This document shows, piece after piece, positions 31,814 through 44,010 of a DNA stretch of 64,000 nt. The position numbers were made by a program, and so were the translations under genes. Within the stretch, counting starts at the first letter, position 1. Every line of letters starts with the position of its first letter. The notes beneath the pieces were generated by a model, which saw nothing but the letters and a program-made list of their open reading frames with translations, was not told the DNA's origin and did not search any database. Origin of the DNA: Chloranthus sessilifolius (Eukaryota > Streptophyta > Magnoliopsida > Chloranthales > Chloranthaceae); the NCBI GenBank assembly GCA_021018995.1, contig CM037592.1, forward strand, positions 77,503,301-77,567,300. The letters run 5' to 3'.

Positions 31814-33283
31814 TGCTGTCAGTAGTTTTGTTCACCCCCTTGCTAGTTGTCAAGAGGGGTAAGTGTCTCAGACCAAAGTCTTATAGCAAAAGATGGATAT
31901 GTGCACTTTTCTCTTCGTTTTTTTTTTCTTTTAAATTTTTTTTTTTTTTTTCTGAAATGAAAATAATACAATAGGGAAAGCAAATAGCTAGGATAGAAAT
32001 AATAGCAAAACAATAAAATAAAAATAAAAAAAATGCCCCAGTGTAGGAGCGTGGTAGGATCGGCAGTATGGAATCTTCGATAGTGCTTCCCGGAGGATAA
32101 CTTCGTCATTTCTTATCTTCTTTGTGGACAAGCCGACGCTTCTGACATGATTCTTTTTCTAATAAAATAAATGCCCCAACGTCAAGATGCAATGGAGCTT
32201 TTCCGGGTTTCAAGATAAGCACTTTGGGTTTATAAGTAGTCATGGATATCTGGTGGGTTAGTTACAAAGAAAAAAGTTGATCGATGCTGTCACCGAACTA
32301 GTGAGGTCATTTTTATGATTAGGTCAATTGTATACGGGGTCTACCCTAGGGTGGTGCTCGTCCTATCCCGTGGTTATTAGGGATAAGTATAGTATGTATA
32401 ATAGGTGATTGCACCAGTTGTCATTCATCAATTTTCGGTTTCGTTTCTAGGAATATCCTGCAAGACTTCTAATTTATTGTCCAAAAATAAAAATAGCAGA
32501 GGGAGGTAAGGCTCAGTGATGGGAGCAGTAGTTTGTATTTAATGCTTTCGAAAAAGGATAGGTAACGGTCTTTTTCTCAGAAGGGTACATGATGCCATGA
32601 TCGAGCTCTCTGTCATGTTTCAGCACCATCAAAATCTCACATTCTTTGGTTAGCAGGAGTTTATCCTCCTCCCGCCACCTTACGATGACATCTAGTAGTA
32701 TGGAGACATTAGGGGCGCCCTCGCAGCTTGCTTATACACTTCTAGTGAAATTATCAGAGATGTTCTCACGGCCTGCTTATACTTTCCTGAGCTCATTGAC
32801 TTATTCATTCGTCGTAATGCTCTCACTCGATTTTTTTTTTATGCATATATTTTTTTGAAAGCATCCTGCTAGCGTAAGAACAATGAGTTTTGATTGAAAC
32901 TAACATCTTCATTTTTTTACTTTAATATCTCCTCCAATGGCGGGGGAAGGGAAGTGAGGATCGGGTGTTACTTATGCTTTTGAAAGGGGTTAGAGCGGTC
33001 ACTAGTCCTTTAATCAAATTGCTTGAGTGAGAAAATGTGGGCAATAGATCGGAGGTCTTAAGGATATTCTGAGAATTGAAGGCGTACTACCAATGAATGG
33101 GTCGTGACGACTACTGGAGTGGTAAGTATAAGTATTTAACCATGGGATGTGATGATCACAGGGTTGGGGGTAATATTTTCTAAGGTAAATGGCATTCCAA
33201 GGACTAGGGAGTTCTTACCCATCTTGGTTCACCAGTTTATAGGCATTCCCAGGGTATGCAGCTGTTATGACATATGGGCCTTT
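31814..33283 (-). other. 3' non-coding region of element C after pol
   Basis: Runs of T (31918-31960) and weakly repeated T/C-rich words; no coherent ORF on either strand. Three tracts of the type TTTTTCT and a near repeat CAGCTTGCTTATACACTTC / GGCCTGCTTATACTTTCC at 32726-32790. Counterpart of 8945-9567 in A. Confidence 0.35.
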
Positions 33284-34004
33284 CTAGTTCGATTTCAATT
33301 TTCCTTTCGGGTGGGCGTGCTTGAAAGGCATAATTTTCTTCAAGACTAATTCTCTAACATTAAAGGTTCGTTCGAGGAATTTATTATTGTAAGCCCTGGC
33401 CACTCTCCTTTGATATACCTGAGCATGATCAGCTGCCCTTAGACGTGTTTCATCGAGCTGCTCTAGCTGTGTGAGTTTGGGCAATTCTCCTTTCGTCTAA
33501 GGATAGATCATCATCGAGTTAAACCCGTAAAGATAGTACTTATATCTCATATGGTAGGACTGCCTCCATCCCGTAGGTGAGGAGGTAGGGAGTTTGGCTA
33601 GTGGCCATACAAATAGAGGTCTTATAAGCCTAGAGTGCTTCTGGTAGTCGTTCAGGCCAGTCAGCTCTATTGCTTGTTTCTATTGTGCGTTTTAGGATTC
33701 AAATCAACATTTTGTTTGTAGCTTCTGCCTGTCCATTGCCTTGAGGGTAGAACGGGGATGAATGGCGTACATCAATGCCGCAGTTCTTGCATAACTTCTT
33801 CGTCTTCTCAGCGATGAACTGTGATCCATTGTCAGTGATAAACATCCTTGGTACTCCAAATTTGGTGATGATATTTCAAATGATAAACCTCACGAGTGTT
33901 GAAGCGGTGATTCTGACATAGGATTCAGCTTCTGCTCATTTAGTGTAGTATTCGGTTGTTGTAAGAATAAATGCGTGCTTGTGAGTGTTCCCAACTGTGT
34001 TGGT
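33284..34004 (-). pseudogene. int: Integrase, C-terminal two thirds (element C)
   Basis: On the - strand after insertion D the core resumes with a degenerate ILTTTEYYTK, then FGVPRMFITDNGSQF (second catalytic Asp, + positions about 33813-33850) and YPQGNGQAEATNK (catalytic Glu, about 33716-33745), then AYKTSI, TPYLLTYGMEAVLP and a tail with RRVARAYNNK. Several in-frame stops. Insertion D separates it from the N-terminal part at 38039-38400. Confidence 0.75.
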
Positions 34005-34009
34005 GAAGG
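34005..34009. other. Target site duplication of element D, left copy (GAAGG)
   Basis: GAAGG at 34005-34009 and 34038-like sequence GAAGG at 38034-38038 flank element D directly. The element starts TGTTGTG and ends CATCA. A 5-bp duplication is usual for LTR retrotransposons, and removal of D rejoins the integrase of C. Confidence 0.75.
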
Positions 34010-35570
34010 TGTTGTGAAAATTAAGTTGTACTCGCAAGTGCACGAATCGTGATGTAGTTAGTGGGTGCAAAGTATGAGATCGTTCCCACGAGGATTGGTT
34101 AGAAAATGTAAAAGAGGAGATAGCAATTAACCAAAAGAATTACCACAGATCTAGCACAGTATTTAAAACTAATTTTATGATTCTGAGAGTTTGGTAGATG
34201 AGATAAAGACTAGGCAGTAAAATAAAATCTAAACAATTAATAAAATATAAGGATTGGGATACCAAATCTCCTTATCGTAGGTTTATCATTCATGCAATAC
34301 AAATATGTGGATTGAGTTACGAGATTATCAAAAGATGTCAATGTGCAAGCACTGGACCCAAACACACATGAGTTCTAAAGTGCAGATACGAGATCAAGGA
34401 GATGTATGATTAACATCCTATAAGTGTATGATTAATACTCACACCTTAGATAGCACTTAGAATCCAATATCTAGGTAAATTTCATACTACCGATCTAAGA
34501 TCAAGGAGATGTATGATTAACATACCATGAGTGTATGGTTAACACTCACACCTCAGATAGTGGTAGAACTTTACTCAGAGAAGATAGTAATTAGATTAGA
34601 ATCACTATTGCAGATCTGAAATCATAAGGCATGATTAGCTCATAGATCTCCAATTGCAATCGGAATATATCTATATCAATAATAACATCAGGGTCATTAA
34701 AACAATCTCACATCTCAACCGTAGATTTGTATTATTACGAATAAATATATCGGATGAGGTTCATTAGATCCCCATCCTCAATGAAACTAGCCACACATGA
34801 TGAAAATAAATAATAAAATAAAGACATAAATTGAAAATGACATTAAAATACCGTAAAAAATGATCCACAAAAATTCACTAAAGCTTTAATTCAATGCGTA
34901 CAATCCTTTCTTGAATGTAAAATTTAAACTAATCTAAGATCTAAAAGAAGGAAATGGAAAGAACAATGCTTGGAAATAAAAGAGAAAAATTGAAAGAAAT
35001 TAAAAATGCTAAGGAAAATAAAAGGCTCCCCCAAAAGGAGAGATTCCTCGACCCTAACTTTAATTTTTCCCTAAATAGGGTCTAATTTCCAAACCTAACT
35101 TTTCCCCCCAATTTTGAGCTTTAAAAACATAAAGATTCGGTGTGATTGTCGATTGATCGAGTCTGTTGGTCGATTAATCAACTTTCCCAAATTTTCGTGA
35201 AACTCGGCCTAACTCTTCAACAAACACAGTCTCAGTATTTTAGTCATAACTTTTTATTCTGAAGTCGGATTGAGGCGCTTCTTATGGCGTTAGAAAGAAG
35301 ACGACGGGCTCTACAACTTTGGTGTTTTAACCATTTCGTGAATCCAATGTTTTAAAGGTAAAAGTTAAGCTTCAAGTTGGGATAAGTTCTGGATGATCCA
35401 AGGTAACAAGAATTTGACATTATATTCTAAACTCTTGGATTATTTTATGCTCAACACATCTCCAGACCTGCAAATCACTAAAACTATATAAAACATATTA
35501 AATAGCTTTCATTGGATGGCTAAATGTAGGCCTTTAGAAATGAAATATCATCGTATTTTACTACTCATTA
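34010..35570 (+). repeat. Left LTR of element D
   Basis: Begins TGTTGTGAAAATTAAG and ends ACTACTCATTA (CATCA in the right copy). It includes a tandem duplication of about 108 bp near 34392-34560 with the block GGAGATGTATGATTAACAT. The motif CTCGCAAGTGCACGAATCG near the start recurs in many plant repeats I have seen. Confidence 0.6.
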
Positions 35571-36899
35571 CCCACACTTTGCTAGTCCACGAGCAAAGAA
35601 GAAGATAAATAAAATTAAAAAATAAACTAACAACCTAAGAAAAGTAAAGAATGCCACTTTCGTAAGGAGCATGATTACATTTAGCGTATGTAACAAGTAT
35701 TTAAACTCCTAGGTGATCCCTAGTGGAGGAGTTTTGTCTTCTGAGGGTTTTCAGTGAAGTTACCCACAAACTTCAACACATTTTTGAAACCATCGATAAA
35801 GTTGAATTTTCAAAACATGATTTTCATATATATTTAACTTCAAAACTCAAAATCATTAATCAATTCAACATGCAAATTCTCAATTTCAAATAACAATGTT
35901 ATACTAATCATACAAATATCCATTCAAATTAGTCTAATGCTCAAATCGTTAGATAACTCATCCATTCATGCCTAAACGTGAAGTATGTGCATACCAAAAT
36001 CAAGATTCATCCATCTTGGAACCAGTCCAAACAGTAAATCATCATATCTCATGTCTCGACTCAATCCTCACTTTAGGTATACTCTTGAAAATAGAAACAC
36101 TCCAATGATGGATAGATTTTTACACACATGTGAGAGATCAATACTAAACAAATAAAAGGGTCTCACACGATAAAAGAAATACGATGTAATCAATGAATAA
36201 AAGAGAATCTCATAGAAAGATACTTGTATATCCTATACATGTCATATCAAGCACTATAAGTATTATATATTTACTCTCCACAAGGCAGTTATCAATGCAA
36301 GAGCAGATTATGAAGGTCTTTTGTAGGGTTGTAATAGGGCTCAGGTAAGGGTAAGAAAGAAATGGAAGTTGGAATTCAAAATTTCTGAGAAATTGGAAAA
36401 GAAACTAACTTTTGATTTTTCTATTTCTTTTTTTTTTCATTTCTAATCTCTCACTATTTTTCTATTTTCTCAATTTTCTTTTCTTTTCTCACTCTTTTTT
36501 CTTTTGAATTTCATTTTCTAAAAGCACCTCATATTCTTTATTCTTTTTTCAAAATTTTCTTTTTCTTTTTCTCCCCCTTTTTTTAAAATATTTTTGTCAT
36601 ACACTCTCAGTAAATACTACAACTCGGTATCTCTCCACTTACTCTCTTTTCGTTCACTCTCATCCCTCGTTCCTAATTTCTCAGAAATTAGAAGGGTAAA
36701 GCTAAATTTTCAAAATGGTGAAGGGTTAAAGGTTAACGTGACTTATCAAAGAATGCATAAAGGTAAATTTTTCAATAGGCTCAAAGGGGTACTAAAAGGA
36801 TAAATTTATATAAGGTGGGACATTTTAAGCATAAACGAGCCAAAAATAGCCTTCAATCATGTCCTTAAAAGATGGTAACTTTGCCTATTTATCTTGAGT
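35571..36899 (+). other. Internal region of element D
   Basis: Starts CCCACACTTTGCTAGTCCACG. A pyrimidine-rich tract (about 36410-36600) is flanked by AATTTCTGAGAAATT on the left (about 36388) and AATTTCTCAGAAATT on the right (about 36677), so it could form a large hairpin. An ORF of 69 codons at 36594-36803 has no recognisable content. No retroviral motifs. Confidence 0.5.
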
Positions 36900-38033
36900 A
36901 AACGTATGATACGTTCTAGCACCTCGGATGGTAATTGGAACTAACATCTGGGATAAAGTCTACACTACAAATTTAAGATCACGGAGATGTATGATTAACA
37001 TCTCATAAGTGTATGATTAACACTCACACCTCAGATAGTGGTAGAACTTAACCCAGAGAAGACAGTAATTAGATTAGAATCACCATTGCAGATCTGAAAT
37101 CATAGGGCATGATTAGCTCCTAGATCTTAAATTGCAATCGAATTATATCCATATTGATAATAACATTAGGGTCATTAAAACAATCTCACATCTCAACTAT
37201 AGATTTGTATTATTATGAATGAATACCTCGGATGAGGTTCATTAGATCCCCATCCTCAATGAAAGTTGCCACACATGATGAAAATAAATAATAAAATAAA
37301 GACAAAAATTAAAAATTATATTAAAATACCGTAAAGAATGATCCACAAAAATCCACGAAAGCTTTAATCCAACACGTACAATCCTTTCTTGAATGCAGAA
37401 ATTAAACTAATCTAAGATCTAAAACTAAGAAATGAAAAGAACAATGCCTAAAAATAAAAGAGACTAAAAGTGCTAAGGAAAATAAAAGGCTCCCCCAAAA
37501 GGAGAGATTCCTTGACCCTAACTCTAATTTTTTCTTAAATAGGGTCTAATTTCGAAACCTAACTTTTCCCCCCAATTTTGAGCTTTAAAAACATAAAGAT
37601 TCGGTGTGATTGTCGATTGATCGAGTCTGTTGGTCGATTGATCGACCTTCTCGGATTTTCGTGAAACTCGGCCCAACTCTTCAACAGACATAGTCTCAGT
37701 ATTTTGGCCATAACTTTTTATTTCAAAGTCAAATTGAGGCGATTGTATAGAGTTGGAAAGAAGACGACGAGCTCTACAACTTTGGTGTTTTAACCATTTC
37801 GTGAATTTGATGTTTTAAAGATAAAAATTAAGCTTCAAGTCGGGATAAGTTATGGATGATCTAAGGAAGCACGAATTTGACATTATATTATGAACTCTTG
37901 GATTATTTTATGCTTAACACTTCTCCAGACCTGTAAATCACTAAAACTATATATAACATATTAAATAGCTTTCATCGGGTGGCTAAATGTAGGTCTTTAG
38001 AGGTAAAATATCATCATATTTCACTACTCATCA
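36900..38033 (+). repeat. Right LTR of element D, 5' part not aligned
   Basis: Clear similarity to the left LTR begins around 36960-36975 (GGAGATGTATGATTAACAT) and runs to the end at 38033. Differences are mostly single-base transitions. The boundary on its left is uncertain by about 100 bases. Confidence 0.6.
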
Positions 38034-38038
38034 GAAGG

Positions 38039-38400
38039 GTTTAATGATGTCGAAGGCCTACATTGAGAATGTCCATGGCGAGGTCATAGTGTTCAATACA
38101 ATTGATGAAGCTTTAATGAGTGAGGCATGTTCTTAGCATTGCTTACAGGATTAGATGTAGAGGTGGCAATCTCTGATCATTGTTGGCCAGAAGTAACCAT
38201 GTCGTGTAACTCTATCGACGAGTCTCTGTCTACCGGAGTGGGCGCCGCAGGTATTGGCGTGTGCTTCTTGGATGATGTATTATCCTTTGGTGGTCATGAT
38301 GTATCCTAGTAGTGCTCCTTTGGTGAAGGCTTCTTTGTATAATATTTCGCCGAGTATGCAGAATTGGGCGCATCGGTTCCTTATAGCCTTTTATTCAATT
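38039..38400 (-). pseudogene. int: Integrase, N-terminal part (element C)
   Basis: On the - strand the linker ends and the zinc-finger region follows (GAHSGRQRLVDRVTRHGYFWPTM, here cited only as the HGYFWPTM block, with a Cys pair in SCxQCxEH), then TMTSPWTFSM and AFDIIKP with the first catalytic Asp. The frame stops at insertion D exactly after this block. Several stops are present upstream. Confidence 0.7.
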
Positions 38401-39074
38401 TTTGTAGCATACAGAGGAACATGTTGATACTTCAAGAAATTCCAGATATCGAAGTACCATGGTTGTCCATCGTCAATCGATGATTTTTCAAATCTAAACA
38501 TAGCGACTTCGATTTCTGCCTTGACGTGCTTTTCCAAGGTGATTGCTTCTTTTGGTCCTGTACTTGTGGGGAGGATGAGTAATTCTCTTTTGACGGTCCA
38601 TTCTACCTCATGGGCAGGTACTGTCAGCTTTTCAATGAAGAAGGTTTTGGTATTTTGTTCGATAGGTATTTGGATGATCGAGGCTAGCATGGCTAAAGAA
38701 TCTACGAGCTTGTTTTCTAATCTAGGGATGTGCGTAAAAGATATCCTTTCTAATTTCTTTACTAAATATTGAGCGGTTTCTATGTATGCTATTAGTCTCT
38801 TTTCCTTAGTTTTCTATTCTCCTATGACTTGTCAAATTACCAGTTTGGAGTCACCGATAGTTTTTAATTGTTTAACTCCTAATTGTAGCGCTGCTCAGAA
38901 TCCAGCTATAAAGGTTTCGTATTCTGTGATATTATTAGTGACAAGGAAATCTAGTTGAAAAGCTTTAGGTATGACAACTCCTTCTGGGCTTAGGAGGACT
39001 ATTCCAATGCCTTTTCCTTTATGGTTTAGAGCGTCGTCGAAATAAAAAGTCCATGAGGTCTTGTCGGGCTCTTC
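38391..39074 (-). pseudogene. Second RNase H of element C (Tat-lineage hallmark)
   Basis: Block TSWTFYFDDALNHKGKGIGI corresponds to the catalytic start HFDGA..GQGVGA of element A, with the usual FDG changed to FDD. LVTNNITEYETFIAGF carries the Glu. After a stop the GDS block (KTIGDSKLV) follows. The ORF at 38690-38391 covers the end of the domain and the linker with QPWYFDIWNFL. This places element C in the Tat lineage like A and B. Confidence 0.7.
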
Positions 39075-40540
39075 GTTATGAATCGTGAATAAGTCCTCAT
39101 CGGAGAAATCCGCATGTATAGGTTCATCAGTCTGGAGTGGGAGGTCTGCGAGATATTCAGCAATGGCTTGTCCTTTGATCGATTTCTGCGTGACATAAGT
39201 GATGTCGAATTCTTGCAGGAGCATATGCCAGCGAGCGATCTTTCCTGATATTGCGGGCTTTTCGAATATATATTTCAGAAGGTCCATTTGGGCTAGTACT
39301 AGTATTTTATGTGCTCCGAAGTAGTGTCGTAATTTGGTAGAGGCCCACACCAATGTGAGGCAAGTCTTCTCCATCGGAGTATATTTTCGTTTGTACTCGA
39401 CCATCGTCCTACTGAGGTAGTAGATAGCCTTTTCCCTCTTACCGTCTTTTTCATATTATCTCAGAATTACTCCCATTGCTTTATTGTTCACTGAGAGGTA
39501 TAAAATCTAGGTTTTTCTAGGGACAGGTGGCGATAGTATAGGCGGGTTAAGAAGGTATTTCTTAATATTGTCAAAGGCTTGCTGACCCTAGTCATCCCAT
39601 CTGTACTCAACTCCTCCTTTAAGTAGTCTGTAGAAAGGATTGCATCTGTCCGAATGCTGGGAGATAAATCTCCTGATGAATTACAATCTTTCTATCAAGC
39701 CTCATAATTCTTTGATATTACTAGGAGGTGGAATCTCGAGGATGGCTCTGAATTTTACAGGGTCAACTTCTATCCCTCGCTTGGTAACTATAAAACCAAG
39801 TAATTTTCCTGAGGTGACTCCGAAAACACATTTCTTTAGGTTCATTTTTAGCTGGTATTTCTTAGCTCTCTGTAACACCAGTCGGAGTGCTTCAACATGT
39901 CCTATTCGCATTTAGGACTTCACTAATATGCCATCGACGTAGACTTTCACATACTTATGTATCATGTTGTGAAAGATAGCCATCATGGCGTGTTGATACG
40001 TGGCTCCTGTGTTCTTGAGCCTAAAAGGCATAACGACGTAACAGTACGTTCCCCATAGTATGGTGAAGGAAGTCTTCTCTTAGTCGAGCTCCGCTAATTT
40101 GATTTGATTATATCAAGAGAAACTATCCATAAAGGATAACATCTCATATCCTGCGGTGTTGTCGACTAGAGGGTCAATCTGTGGGAGTGGAAAGTCGTCT
40201 TTTGGGCATGCCTAGTTGAGATTTTAGAAGTCGATGTAAACTCGTACTCTAACATCCTTCTTAGCGACAGGTACTATGTTGGCGACCCACTTAAGGTAAA
40301 AAACGACTCGAATAAATTTGACTTTGTGTAATTTATCGACTTCTTTGACTTGGAGGGCAATTTGTGGGTGCATCCTGCGGAGTTTTTGCTTAACAGGCTT
40401 TGCCTCGGGTTCTAAGACAAGACGATATTCTACTAAACTCGGGTCTAAACCGAGCATGCCCTCATAAGACCATGCAAAAGAGTTGAGATGTTCTTGTAAG
40501 ACTTGGGCAATTTGTCGGCGTTCCTTAGAGTTAAGCGTTG
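39075..40540 (-). pseudogene. pol: Reverse transcriptase and RNase H of element C
   Basis: Blocks on the - strand: SFAWSYEGMLGLDPSLVEY, KPVKQKLRRMHP, VRVYIDF, DDFPLPQIDPLVDN, LSFMDSFS, MPFRLKNTGATYQ, then KVYVDGILVKS, where the second Asp of the catalytic YVDD is Gly, so this RT is inactive. Thumb: GKLLGFIVTKRGIEVDP. RNase H: MGVIL, AIYYLSRTMVEYKRKYTPMEK and LTLVWASTKLRHY, continuing to FDITYVTQKSIKGQ. Many stops (for example in DFxNLN and SxMRIGH). Confidence 0.8.
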
Positions 40541-42721
40541 CACTAATTAATAACTAATTGGGTTTCTCTTCAGTGCCAAAGTTAAGTTCTTCGGTGGATT
40601 CTGCGACAGCTTGGGTCTGCTTATCGAAGCGCTTGATAACCTGTTGGAAGTCCAGTGCCTCCTCAGCCACTGGTGCTCTTTCTTCATCCTCAGTGAATTC
40701 GTATACTGTGAAGTTATCACACTGGGGATTTGAATTTGTGAAAGGTAACCCTTCATCGGCATAATTTATAATTGAGAGATCTTTAGTAAGGTAAAGGTCA
40801 AGGCAATTAATTCCTCTCTCAAAGTTATAAAGTATCTCGTCCGGTATGATCAATGGCTTATTGTCTAGCCGGGACGCTTTACACCCTTGTGTGAGGAATA
40901 AGTTAGAAACCTTAGGAGAAGAGTCTCCTTGTTGGCCACAAATCTGGTTAGGGGTGAAGGGTTCTCTCTCCTTTCTGAGGTTTTCTGATTTTTTTAGATT
41001 TTGTATTTATGAATTTTTAGGGTTTTCTATTTTTTCTATTTTTTTGATTTTTGACAATAAATATGGTACAGGGTCGGTCCCCTCAAGGGGCGCTGGGAGA
41101 GTTGCTTCCTTTAGTTGAGGGGGCGAGATGGTTGCTGGGGTCGTTCGGGCGATCCTTCGAGAAATATGGCCTTGTTGTAAATTTGGTATTTTTTTTTAGA
41201 GTCCTCAGCTAATGGGACCTTTTGAATGAGTGACGCAAGCGATAGTGGCACCGATGTTCAGACTTCCTCTCACATTAATGGCCTCTTCATCGAAGAAACT
41301 CTGAAGATCGTAGTCGATCGATCTATCCGCTTCTGAGTCATAATATGGTGGTTCTTCCCATTGAGGGGGATCTCCCAAAGGATACTCAGGGGTAGCAAGT
41401 TCCTTTCCTTGATCTTCATAATATGTTAGGATGAGTGCACATGCTCGACAGTGAGGTTGATAATGGTGAAGAATGTAAGGAGATCCCAAGGGCACTCCCA
41501 TCCTTCTAAATTAGCATCGAAGATGGTATCGAACTCATCTTCTTGATATGATAATGCTTGAAGTCCTAGATTAGCTCACTCGGCTAACTTAAGTGTAGGG
41601 AGATCTATCTAGTAGTCTACGTCATCACTCAGGGGAGGTTGCCATTCCTCTTCAAGAGATATTTGAAATATTTAGAGTTGCGATAAATCCGGGGATGTAG
41701 AAGTGTCTGGTTCGAGTTCCTCTTCAGACTTTATAAAAGCGGGTTGAGTGTTTCCTTCTGAATCAAATGGATAGCCACCGGGACTCTCTGCTCCTTGCAC
41801 CAGTAGCTGAGCTGGTAGGTCATTGCTGATTTCTGTCATCGCGGGATTGAAATGGTCTAATTCCTCCGTTGTAGGATGTCGGGTTCAGTTGATGAAATGT
41901 TCTAATATACTGGTGCATGCCCTAAAGTGGGGCTGGCAAGGATGAACGAAATAAGGGGAATCCCATGGGCATTCCCACCCTCCAAGTCCAAGGCTGAGGC
42001 GGATGCTATACAGGTTAAGATTCTCTTGCAGGGTGTCATCCTCTCCCAACGTTGAGTGCAAGTGCTCTTCATCATCTTGTAGGGCAGCTATATGAAAGTC
42101 TTCACCATCAGTAGATTCCCAATCTTCTAATTGTGGTTTGGTTCCTGGAGGTTCTTCTCTTCTCTTTTCTATGGACTCTTTGAGATCAAACAAGGGTTTG
42201 ACTCCTTCAAGCGGTTCATCAATGTCATCTTTGAGGCTTGTCAAATCGCTAAATGCTTTAGTCATTTGTTCAATTTTTGTTTCTTGGGATTTGGCGAAGG
42301 ACACCTCCTTACGCTTTGGCACGTCAGCTTTTTCAGTGGCCCCATAAACAAAGTGGTCATATAGAGACCATTTCGATGAGGTAGGGCATAAGTCAGCTTG
42401 TGGGCCGTCTGATTGATAACCTAACCCTATGTGTTTGCATATTTTTGTTGGGACGATGGGTCCTATGCGACCTTGTTTGTTCTAACCGAGTTCGGTGTGA
42501 GGGACATATCCAAGTTGATACATGAGATCCCACCCTTTTGTCACGGTAGGGTAGATGTCATAAAGTTTGGCGAGGTCTGGACCGACCTCTCTCCTCATTA
42601 AGTTTTGTTGACGTATCGGGGGAGAATGAGGACGGTCAAGGGGGTGGACCTCTGCGACGATTGTGTCATCAGGGAACCGAGTCTTTCGAATATGGCCCGT
42701 GTTCAATACATAGTCATGCAC
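40541..42721 (-). pseudogene. Linker between protease and RT of element C, with possible intron
   Basis: Acidic, Pro- and Glu-rich frames (42322-41885, 41501-41205, 40853-40554) with no enzyme motif, broken by stops. The block GWECPWDSPYF..QPHFRAC near 41970-41890 recurs in altered form near 41500-41430, an internal duplication. An A/T-rich stop-filled stretch (about 41180-40987) ends with AAAAAATCAG|AAAA on the - strand, like the acceptor of the pol intron in A and B; no good donor was found. Confidence 0.5.
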
Positions 42722-43213
42722 AGTTGGTATGCTTGCCGTGCAATCAGTGTCTATCTCCTGGAGGGGCGCATCAGCGTATAAGCAGATAATGGAGTCCTAG
42801 TGTGAGAATTTGACGCATTGATGGTATGTGGATGCGACGGCCTTCATGGACTCTAGCCATTTTCTTCCTAAGATGTGGTTGTATGTATTAGCAGAATCGA
42901 AAACATGGAAAGTAATGTCTTTCTTCATAGGTCCGAGGTGAACCTGGAGTTTAATAGTTCTTTTCACGAAATGATGTGAGCCATCGTAAGCTATGAGTGA
43001 CAGGGCGGAGGGTCTAACGTCTTGTTATGTGTATTTGAGAGTCTTTAACGTGGTGAGACGGTAGATGTTAAGTCCTGCTCCCGTGTCAACTAGTGTGTGT
43101 GGTACAGAGAATCCTCTAATTATGATCGTGAGATATATGGGGGCCGCACTTCCGCAGAGTGACTCTTTAGGTATATCAGTGTTTGTGAAAGTGAGCACCG
43201 GAGGTTGCACCAT
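42722..43213 (-). pseudogene. pro: Aspartic protease of element C
   Basis: The active site reads HTLVDTGAGLNIYRL with a complete DTGA motif, within MVQPPVLTFTNTDIP...SVPHTLVDTG. Downstream are the flap and FHVFDSANTYNHILGRKWLE, the usual ILGRxWL core. Stops at about 43027, 42800 and elsewhere break the frame. It is the only one of the three proteases in the window with an unaltered catalytic loop. Confidence 0.75.
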
Positions 43214-44010
43214 GACCGAAGCAATTTGATGAAGCTCATCTAGGTCGTGTCCTCATCCACTTGTATGTCTTCGAGTGTCCTTATCAACAACCGGTGATGA
43301 TTAGGCAATTTCTTGATGAGTTCTAATATAGATATCTGGGCTGAGATCTTCTGGAGGTGTCGTAGAAGGTCATATTCTTGTCTTGGCTTGAGTGTCACTT
43401 CTTTTCCTAGCCGGTGAGCCTTGGGTGTAGGTGGTTGGAGTGGTTGAGATGTAGGGATTGGTGGAGGGATGATATGAGGCGGGGGAGGCAAGTTGACCTC
43501 TCTTTCTATCACATTCCCTTCTGGTGGTTGTATGCTCGTGAAATCCTTACTCTGAGGGAAAGGAGAAGGTGGGTAATTAGTTTCTAACTTGAGAATCAGG
43601 CACGTCGGTTGTTAGCTAGACCCAACATGAGTTGACGTCGATGTGTTTGTGGAGCGAGTGAAATTGGGGTCGGAGCGTGTACTTGCACGACACTATTTCA
43701 AGGTGGGAGATACTGTGCGTAATCTTGCTCTTCTATGAAAGCAGAGATCAGTATCTCGCATAGGTCAGGGTGTTTTTCTGGCTCACTTTCTTTCAGATTC
43801 AGCGAATGCTCGGTGGTTGTTTCATTGTCTTGGCTTGGAGTCTTACAGGTGATACTTTCTACCGATGAGGCAACTTGGGCCGCAGTCTGGAGAATGTGAT
43901 CTCCATACTCAAATTTAGAATTGGATGAAGGGAGTGGTAGGGATGTCAGTTCAGGATTTGGAGGGGTTGAAGGTTCTGGTGGGTGACGACAGAGGAATGG
44001 TCTCCTAGCA
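43214..44010 (-). pseudogene. Gag-protease linker of element C, right end cut by insertion B
   Basis: Two frames (44010-43698 and 43512-43240) are Pro/Ser/Glu-rich; the second ends YDLLRHLQKISAQISILELI, which matches in position the NPFEKMSREHILETQLRRM segment of A just before its protease. Element B starts at 44011, so this linker was once joined to the gag at 60562. Confidence 0.6.

Larger units (their letters stand above)
34010..38033 (+). mobile_element. Element D: non-coding LTR-type element inserted in the integrase of C
   Basis: 4024 bp between GAAGG duplications. The first about 1.56 kb and the last about 1.1 kb are direct repeats of each other, as expected for LTRs, though the second lacks recognisable sequence matching the first about 450 bp. 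The internal part of about 1.3 kb has no gag or pol, only a pyrimidine-rich tract and one small ORF. That build fits a large retrotransposon derivative moved by proteins of another element. No convincing primer binding site follows the left repeat. Strand is assumed from TG...CA polarity, which cannot decide direction. Confidence 0.65.

Noticed and set aside
35571-36899. A gag or pol hidden in the internal part of element D
   Set aside because: All frames are short and A/T-driven; none of the RT, protease, RNase H or integrase blocks is present on either strand.
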